This document shows, piece after piece, positions 23,350 to 28,964 of a stretch of 28,964 bases of DNA. Position 1 is the first letter of the stretch; each line of letters opens with the position of its first letter. The notes beneath the pieces were generated by a model. The model searched no databases and had not been told where the DNA came from. It was given only the letters and a program-made list of their open reading frames with translations. Source of the stretch: DAIOHQ01 sp036744635 (GTDB lineage Bacteria > Planctomycetota > Phycisphaerae > Tepidisphaerales > Tepidisphaeraceae); NCBI GenBank assembly GCA_036744635.1, contig DAIOHQ010000027.1:1-28964 (forward strand), given 5' to 3'. Position numbers and translations under genes: made by a program.

Positions 23350-23399
23350 AATGCGCCGGGGGACACCATTCATTATGCGTCCTGTCCACCAGGCGCATT
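23350..23399 (-). terminator. Hairpin between convergent genes, probable terminator of the DUF2339 gene
   Basis: Read on the minus strand, AATGCGCC and GGCGCATT form a perfect 8-base stem. It is extended inward by GG/CC and GGACA/TGTCC pairs with one mismatch and one bulge, around a 17-base loop. The 3' side runs into TTTTT. The 5' arm lies inside the last codons of the DUF2339 gene and its stop lies in the loop. The hairpin begins three bases after the plus-strand gene's stop, so it may serve both directions. Confidence 0.6.
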
Positions 23400-26300
23400 C
23401 GGTTGAGAATGTCCCCCCAGTAGGCGCGGGCTGAGCTTTCCATACAGGATCGATGTTCCGATCAGCAGCGCTCCCAGGCCCATGAACGAGACGATGCGGT
23501 AGCCGGTCGATACGTCTTTCAAGTCCACGAGAACCACCTTGACGAGCGTGAGGCCGAACAGACCCAACCCGAGATAGCGCATCGCCGCCGCCCGCGCGCG
23601 AAATCCGACGGCGACGCTCCCCAGCGCGAAGATTGCCCAGTAGATCGAGAACGCCACCTGCTTGGCCAGCGCCGGATCGGCAAAGAGCTGTGCCCCGATC
23701 GCCCCTTCCATCGCCCGGTCGATTTCCAGGCTGCCGGCCATCAGCGTGATCAGCACCAGCGCCCCGCCGAAGCGCGTCTCGGTCCCTCTCACCCACGGGA
23801 ATTCCTCCGCGAGTGGCCGGGCTACCCGCCACGCCACGATGATCGCCCCGGCGACCACCGCCGCCGTCAGGGCCTGAATATTCGCGAACACCGCCGCCGG
23901 CGCCGCCCCATTCCAAAGCCGAAAGAACAGCGCATCCAGCAGCAGATATTTTCCCGCCAGCAGCAGCAGCACCATCGACAGCCGCCGCAGATGGCCGGCG
24001 CGAAACGCGGCGATTGCCTCGAAACGCTGCAAGTACAAAATCATCGCCGTCGTCCCGCACGTCCACCAGATCGTCCAGCACATCTGCTTGAACTGCCAGA
24101 TTCGCCATGCCCGCGGGGCGGCCGAGTAGAGAAGCTGAACGTCGCGGTCGATCTCGAAAGTACCCGCCCAGATGATGACCAGCGCCGCCGCCATCGCCAC
24201 CGTCGTCCGCAGCATCAGCCGCGAAACTTCCATATCCGCGCGCCCCAGCCAGCGGATGAAAATCAGCCCCGCGACCAGCACGGCTGCCGTCAGTGTCTGA
24301 AAATTCGCCACCGGCGTACAGGCCGCCGCGCCGTCGTTGAAGCGGAACAGCAGCGTGTCGATCAGCAAGAACTTGACGATCAGGAGGATCGCGCAGATCC
24401 AGGCGAATCGCCCCCACCGCGCCCGCCGCGCTGCGTCCCGCTGCAGCCGGGTCGCCAGCAAAAGAAATGTCGCCAGCGATGCCATCCACAGCATCGACCA
24501 CGCCAGGTGACGCATCTGCCATGCCGGCCAGATGAGTTCCTTTCCAAACACGACCGCGCGCTCTACGGTGCGGTCAATTTCAAAGCTCAACCCGATGGCC
24601 AGCAGGGCGACAATCAGCCCGGCAAAAAACACCCCGCTGCTGCCGGCGGAGATTTCCCGCTTTTGCGCCAGCAGCTCCTCAAAGCGCTGTCGCCGCGCCC
24701 GATAGATCGCCAGCGCCGACACCGCGATGAACGTGCCCACGCCCATCAGCGGATTGACCACCGGCCGATACGCCGCGGCGTTCCAATTCGGATCGAGCCG
24801 CCCGGCCAGCGTATCGACGACCACCCATTTGATCGTCGCCACCACCAGCAGCGCCGCCGCTTCGGCCGCGAAGGGCAGGGGGGCGGGAAGCAAATCCAGC
24901 GCTGTCATCATCCATGCCCCGGCGACGATCATGAACGTCGCCCCCAACGCCGGCAGCGCCGCGATGCTCACCGCCGCCCACACGATACAGGCGACGATGC
25001 TAGTCGCCGCCGAATCGCGGCGGATGGCCGCATTCCAGCGCGATGCCTCGTGCTCGCCTGCCTCGTCGCGCAGGTTCATCCGCGCCAGATACGCCACCGC
25101 CTGCCCCAACGGCGCCAGGGCCCACCCGATGACGCTGTGAGAGTGAATGATCGTGCCGAGAATGCTGAACAGCGCCCGCCCGGCATCGACCTCGCGGCCG
25201 CCGCTGAAATCAAACGTGTGGCCCAGCAGCCACGCCAGCGCCAGAAACCAGGTCGCGATGGCCGCATAGCGCGAGATGCGGCTGTTAAGAATCGCCCCCA
25301 TCACCGCGAATGCCAGCGCCATTCCCGCCCAGCCCAAGGTCACGGCGATGCCCGACAGCGCCACCGGCGCTGCCACCACCACCAGCGCCGCCGCCTGCAC
25401 CCGATACGCCTGGCTCAGCATCGCCGCCAGCGCCTGCTTCCGCCCGGCCAGCGCCCAGCCCAGCACCCCGCAGATTCCGGCGAAAACCAACACCCATGCC
25501 CCGCGCACGAAAGGCTCGGAAGCGCTAAAGATGACGATGACCGCCGCGGTAATCGCCGCCGTGGCCACGATGCTGAAGACCACGCCCGGACTATTCTGCT
25601 CCTGCAACCCTTCCGCCGGCGCCTCCCGCTTTCGCAGCGAAGAGAGAATCAATTCAAGCTGATACAGCCCCGCATACAGCAGCGAAAAGACCAGCGGCGC
25701 ACCCTTGGGATCCGCTCCCAACTTTGGCCCTAATTCCAGCAGAACATAACAAACCCAAAGCCCGGTCGTGGCCAGCGACAAGCCGCGCAGCGCCCACCAT
25801 TTTGGCTTGCTTCCCCACCAGGCCAGCACCAGCGCCACCACCTCCAGCATCAGCAGATATGAAAGAAACGGCAGCAATTTCGGCTGGTCCGGGCGCAGCA
25901 GCACCGGCGCCACGTTGCCGCCGATGATGGAGAGCACGGCGATGGATACCAGATTTCCCCGCATCGCCACGGCGGCGCCGACCAGCGTCGATACCCCCAT
26001 CAGCGCAAACGCGGTGGTCGGATCATAAAGGCGGTAATAGGAGTGCCCGACGTAGCTGGCCAGGAAAAACGTGGCCACGCCCGCCCCGAACAGCGAGGCC
26101 GCGGAAATGTCATTGATCTTGCGATGAACATATTCCCCCGCCGCCAGCAGCAGCCCGCCGAAGCAGAAGATTACCGTCAGCCATACGCCCTTGGGCACGC
26201 GGCTGAAAATTCCCTGGTCGTAGGCATACTTCACCGCGAATGCCGCCCCAATCACCAGCAGCACCGCGCCCACCCAGCCCGTCCATTTCAACCCCAGTGT

Positions 26301-26780
26301 CGTCTCAAATGCATTCGGCTTCAGCGGTTTTTTCGCAAAAGGCTTCTGCGGTTGATAAGCGATCACAGTGGCATTGTCGGTCTTTGCAATGGCTGCGGCG
26401 GGGAGAGGCAGCGGCGCTTCCACCGGACGTGGAGCAGGGGGCTGTTGCTGGGGTGCCGGCGAACCGCTGTCCCACAGCTCGACGTCGGCGGGCTCCTCAA
26501 TGCGCTGCACCGGAATTGGCGGGGGAGTGGCCAGCGTCTGTTGCTGGCGGGCGTAGCGGAGCGCTTTGCGCATCTCCTGCAGGTGGGTTGTCAAAGGCTG
26601 CGGCAGCGGCTGCGGCCGTACCGACGATTCTTCTTGCAAGGTTTCCGCCGCCAGTGCCGGCAGCGGTGGCGGCGGTGCGGCGGCTGGCAGAGGCCCCTGC
26701 ACAGCACCGACCGTCTCCTCGAGCCGCGCCAACCGCCGCTCAAGCGCCTCCAGCCGATCTTCGATAGGTTGCTGCCCCAT
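23373..26780 (-). CDS. DUF2339 family large integral membrane protein
   Basis: A 1135-residue protein with a coiled-coil start (EDRLEALERRLARLEETVGA), a long Pro/Ala/Gln-rich linker to about residue 155, and then more than twenty hydrophobic helices. The beginning of the membrane part (LGLKWTGWVGAVLLVIGAAF, AVKYAYDQG, FSRVPKGVWLTVIFCFGGLL) is characteristic of DUF2339 proteins, whose function is unknown. The C-terminal part is repetitive. A xxEIDR motif recurs at Glu734, Glu876 and Glu1019, and a Lys-x4-Asp motif (IKWVVVDT, VKFLLIDT, GKYLLLDA, VKVVLVDL) at Lys651, 803, 944 and 1081. I chose the start at 26780 (MGQQPIEDRLE) with GGAGG just upstream. The frame is open to 26870, but those 30 residues lack family character. 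It is convergent with the low-GC pair. Confidence 0.85.
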   Translation of the reverse strand: MGQQPIEDRLEALERRLARLEETVGAVQGPLPAAAPPPPLPALAAETLQEESSVRPQPLPQPLTTHLQEMRKALRYARQQQTLATPPPIPVQRIEEPADVELWDSGSPAPQQQPPAPRPVEAPLPLPAAAIAKTDNATVIAYQPQKPFAKKPLKPNAFETTLGLKWTGWVGAVLLVIGAAFAVKYAYDQGIFSRVPKGVWLTVIFCFGGLLLAAGEYVHRKINDISAASLFGAGVATFFLASYVGHSYYRLYDPTTAFALMGVSTLVGAAVAMRGNLVSIAVLSIIGGNVAPVLLRPDQPKLLPFLSYLLMLEVVALVLAWWGSKPKWWALRGLSLATTGLWVCYVLLELGPKLGADPKGAPLVFSLLYAGLYQLELILSSLRKREAPAEGLQEQNSPGVVFSIVATAAITAAVIVIFSASEPFVRGAWVLVFAGICGVLGWALAGRKQALAAMLSQAYRVQAAALVVVAAPVALSGIAVTLGWAGMALAFAVMGAILNSRISRYAAIATWFLALAWLLGHTFDFSGGREVDAGRALFSILGTIIHSHSVIGWALAPLGQAVAYLARMNLRDEAGEHEASRWNAAIRRDSAATSIVACIVWAAVSIAALPALGATFMIVAGAWMMTALDLLPAPLPFAAEAAALLVVATIKWVVVDTLAGRLDPNWNAAAYRPVVNPLMGVGTFIAVSALAIYRARRQRFEELLAQKREISAGSSGVFFAGLIVALLAIGLSFEIDRTVERAVVFGKELIWPAWQMRHLAWSMLWMASLATFLLLATRLQRDAARRARWGRFAWICAILLIVKFLLIDTLLFRFNDGAAACTPVANFQTLTAAVLVAGLIFIRWLGRADMEVSRLMLRTTVAMAAALVIIWAGTFEIDRDVQLLYSAAPRAWRIWQFKQMCWTIWWTCGTTAMILYLQRFEAIAAFRAGHLRRLSMVLLLLAGKYLLLDALFFRLWNGAAPAAVFANIQALTAAVVAGAIIVAWRVARPLAEEFPWVRGTETRFGGALVLITLMAGSLEIDRAMEGAIGAQLFADPALAKQVAFSIYWAIFALGSVAVGFRARAAAMRYLGLGLFGLTLVKVVLVDLKDVSTGYRIVSFMGLGALLIGTSILYGKLSPRLLGGHSQPNAPGGQDA

Positions 26781-26864
26781 ATCCTCCGGCCATCGTACCA
26801 CAACCCTCCCCGATTGCAGAACCGTGTTCCCCAGCGCCAGCCCCGATTCGAGAAAGGCACGATT

Positions 26865-26942
26865 TGTCATCCTGAAGTACCCTGAAGGATCTGGCTGGGT
26901 TGCAGCATCGGTCCAGATGCTTCGGAGTACCTCAGCATGACA
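26865..26942. repeat. Long hairpin repeat (TGTCATCCTGA...TCAGCATGACA family)
   Basis: The arms CTGAAGTACCCTGAAGGATC and CAGATGCTTCGGAGTACCTC pair with several mismatches, so this copy has decayed relative to 3351-3427 and 8901-8978. It lies between two minus-strand genes, 26 bases past the stop of the glycosyltransferase gene. Confidence 0.85.
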
Positions 26943-26968
26943 AGGGGCGCCCTATTGGGCACGCTCAT

Positions 26969-28861
26969 CTACGGCTTCTTCTTCTCGACCCTTACCAACC
27001 GGTTATGCTCGAAAACCGCATCCGGATGAAAATCAGCAAAGCGCGGATCGCCATAGAGCTTCTTCGTGTAATTCTTCACGTCGATGTGCTCGATCCGCAC
27101 CCCCGGCACTTCCTCCTGCAGCATCACCCACATCGGATATTCCCACTCGTTGCCCGACACCACCACGCCCACGTTCTTCACGCCCGCATCCCGCAGTTGT
27201 TTGCCCCAGTCATGCCATTGCTTCACCGCCGCCACATTCCCATACATCCGCTGCATTGTCCGCGGCGTCTCGAAGACCGTCTTGCGTCCGGGCTGCTCAT
27301 CGCCGAACCATGGCTCGCGGAACATCGGCCGCGAGCGGTTGTTGATCACGTACGGAATCGCCAGTTGCAGCGCCGCCGCCATCACCACCGTCGCGACATA
27401 ACGGTTCCAAACCCGATCCATGACCACGCCAATCAGCGGGCTGGCCAACAGCGCCCAGGGCAGCAGCAGCCGGCAATGCCAGACCTGCCAGCGCAAAATC
27501 GCGCCGAAACTCAAGAACGCCACCATCACGCCAACGGCATACACCATCACCTCGCGCCGACGCTTCCGCTCCCGCAGGAACGGAACCGACAACAGCGCCG
27601 CCGCCGTCAACAATACGTGCAGCGGATTGCCGGCCGTGTCTTCGTGGTTCCACGTGTCCGACACCCCAAAGCGCTGATCCACCCATCCCAGCCCCGGCGC
27701 ATCCGGGTTCATCCCCAGCCACACCATCAGCTCGCGGGCATCTTTCGTCAGCAAACGATTGGTTTCCCGCCACGGCGTCTGCAGTTCCACCGCCAGATTG
27801 CGGATGCCGTTCTGATAGGCCGCATCCGCCGAGTAGTGATCGTTCGTATACGGATAGACCTTCTCCCACTCCTCCACCTCCGGTCCCAGCGGTGATCCCG
27901 ACAGGGCATAGTTGCGATGAAAATGTCCCGCGTTTACCAGCAGCGCCATCCCCGCCATCACCGCGCCGTAACCGATGGCCCGCCAGCGCCATCTCACCAA
28001 CAGTGCCGCCGCGAACAGCAAGCCGAAGGGAAATAAAAACGTGTATGCCGTCGCCTTGCTCAGTAGCGCCAACCCCAGCGCCAATCCTGTGCCGATCAGC
28101 CAGATCCACCGCTCATCTTCGCCTGTGTGCCGCGTCAATTTCCATCCCAGCGCCACCGCCACCAGCACGCGAAATCCGCACTGATAATCGCTCTGCGTAC
28201 TGGTCGCCTGCAGAATCCCCATCGGAATGGCGCAGCAGATGCCGGCCGCGAACGCCTGTCCCAGCGGCCGGGCCCCCAGCAGCTTGGCGATATAGGACAC
28301 CGCCACCACGCTTCCCAACATGCTTCCCCACTGCGCCATGCTGGCCAGCGTGTCCCCCTCGCCCAGCAGCATCAGGTGCAGCATGATGAACTCCATCAGC
28401 GGCCCTTGCTGCACCTGCCGCGTGATGTGGGTTGGAAACGCATCGACGCTGCGCTCCTGCATCCAGTGCATCACCCGCGGCATGTGATAGGTCATGGAAT
28501 CGTATGTCGTCGGCGCCGACCACAGCCCGAGCAGCGCCAGCGCCGCCGCGATCAGCACGATGCACGCGACGATCACCCACCCTCCGGCCGGCAGCCGCCC
28601 GCGCTCAACTTTCTCCGCGCCCTTCCGCCTCCTCCATTCCCACCACGCCCAAGCTCCCGCCAGCGCCAGCGCAGACCACCACGCCGTCCCCACCGCACTT
28701 GGTGTCAGCAAGTGATAATGCCCCAGCCCTTCGGTGAATCCCACCAACACCGCCGCCCAGATCGTCGTCGCCAGCAAGAACGCCTCGCGCCACTCCAACC
28801 CGCGCGCGAGAAACCCCGCCCAGAACACGGTCCCCGCCACCAAGAGAAGCCACGTCAGCAT
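26969..28861 (-). CDS. GT-C type membrane glycosyltransferase-like protein
   Basis: A 630-residue polytopic membrane protein with about a dozen hydrophobic segments and a soluble C-terminal part of about 130 residues. The first large external loop contains WSAPTTYDSMTYHMPRVMHW (Asp121, His126), the place where GT-C enzymes carry their catalytic Asp. It is followed by ERSVDAFPTH and later by LLSKATAYTFLFPFGLLFAA, a usual feature of the fold. The C-terminal part (VKNVGVVVSGNEWEYPMWVM, IEHIDVKNYTKKLYGD) looks like a small alpha/beta domain, also seen in large GT-C relatives. The start ATG at 28861 has no clear Shine-Dalgarno sequence. Donor and acceptor are unknown; surface polysaccharide or protein glycosylation is plausible. 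Confidence 0.78.
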   Translation of the reverse strand: MLTWLLLVAGTVFWAGFLARGLEWREAFLLATTIWAAVLVGFTEGLGHYHLLTPSAVGTAWWSALALAGAWAWWEWRRRKGAEKVERGRLPAGGWVIVACIVLIAAALALLGLWSAPTTYDSMTYHMPRVMHWMQERSVDAFPTHITRQVQQGPLMEFIMLHLMLLGEGDTLASMAQWGSMLGSVVAVSYIAKLLGARPLGQAFAAGICCAIPMGILQATSTQSDYQCGFRVLVAVALGWKLTRHTGEDERWIWLIGTGLALGLALLSKATAYTFLFPFGLLFAAALLVRWRWRAIGYGAVMAGMALLVNAGHFHRNYALSGSPLGPEVEEWEKVYPYTNDHYSADAAYQNGIRNLAVELQTPWRETNRLLTKDARELMVWLGMNPDAPGLGWVDQRFGVSDTWNHEDTAGNPLHVLLTAAALLSVPFLRERKRRREVMVYAVGVMVAFLSFGAILRWQVWHCRLLLPWALLASPLIGVVMDRVWNRYVATVVMAAALQLAIPYVINNRSRPMFREPWFGDEQPGRKTVFETPRTMQRMYGNVAAVKQWHDWGKQLRDAGVKNVGVVVSGNEWEYPMWVMLQEEVPGVRIEHIDVKNYTKKLYGDPRFADFHPDAVFEHNRLVRVEKKKP

Positions 28862-28924
28862 TCAGAAATCAAGTCCAAAATCCCGTAGTGGGTCAGTTTG
28901 GGTGCCACGGGTCGGCGTACTCGC

Positions 28925-28963
28925 AGACCTGTGTCTTACTGCGTCGCTACGCGGCACAGGTCT
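28925..28963. repeat. Hairpin repeat at the right edge
   Basis: AGACCTGTG (28925-28933) and CACAGGTCT (28955-28963) form a perfect 9-base stem, and inside them GCGT-CGCT-ACGC forms a second small hairpin. The upstream GGTGCCACGGGTCGGCGTAC looks like part of the same intergenic element, which the window edge may cut. Confidence 0.75.
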
Positions 28964-28964
28964 C

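Noticed and set aside
23991..25733. Antisense open frame (580 codons) opposite the DUF2339 gene
   Set aside because: The translation is low-complexity (Arg, His, Gln, Pro), typical of a shadow frame, while the minus strand encodes a clear multi-helix protein.
1..28964. Insertion sequences, phage genes, tRNA or rRNA genes
   Set aside because: I looked for transposase or integrase motifs and cloverleaf-like patterns and saw none that I could support. The palindromic repeats alone do not define an insertion sequence.

Overview
This is a high-GC chromosomal stretch from a Gram-negative-type bacterium. The mix of genes fits Planctomycetota, most likely Phycisphaerae: a split complex I operon, an ECF sigma factor paired with a single-pass membrane protein, a very large AsmA-like protein, GT-C membrane glycosyltransferases, a giant DUF2339 protein, and many intergenic hairpin repeats. 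This assignment is an inference from gene content; no rRNA or tRNA gene was seen.

Layout. 1-191: palindromic repeats. 192-2576: aldo/keto reductase (-), diverging from a small winged-helix protein and deoxyribonuclease IV (+). 2611-4896: lipoprotein and GT-C glycosyltransferase, separated by repeats. 4950-8864: AsmA/YhdP-like protein. 8865-9385: a 520-base intergenic region made mostly of nested hairpins. 9386-10675: small lipoprotein and a PhyH-family dioxygenase. 10768-12543: promoter, ECF sigma factor, and a membrane partner overlapping by one base. 12646-12820: a self-contained unit for a 23-residue lysine-rich peptide with a -10 box, near-perfect Shine-Dalgarno sequence and intrinsic terminator. 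12885-21354: promoter plus nuoH-J-K-L-M-N, the membrane arm of NADH:quinone oxidoreductase, without nuoI or the peripheral arm. 21405-21875: ferritin-like four-helix protein. 21920-23347: two unrecognised genes of visibly lower GC. 23373-26780 (-): 1135-residue DUF2339 membrane protein with repeated C-terminal modules. 26969-28861 (-): second GT-C glycosyltransferase. The right edge carries another hairpin.

How the parts work together. NuoH, J, K, L, M and N form the quinone-binding and proton-pumping membrane arm of complex I. The electron-input subunits (A-G, I) must be encoded elsewhere if the enzyme is complete. The sigma factor and its membrane partner look like a cell-surface signalling pair. 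The AsmA-like protein, lipoproteins and glycosyltransferases point to envelope biogenesis.

The most striking non-genic signal is the set of palindromic elements of several families. Within families the arms change together so that pairing is kept. Every one of the five nuo gene junctions carries a different element. The best candidates for something undescribed are the 23-residue basic peptide unit, the two-gene low-GC cassette with an internal gapless duplication, and the hairpin elements.
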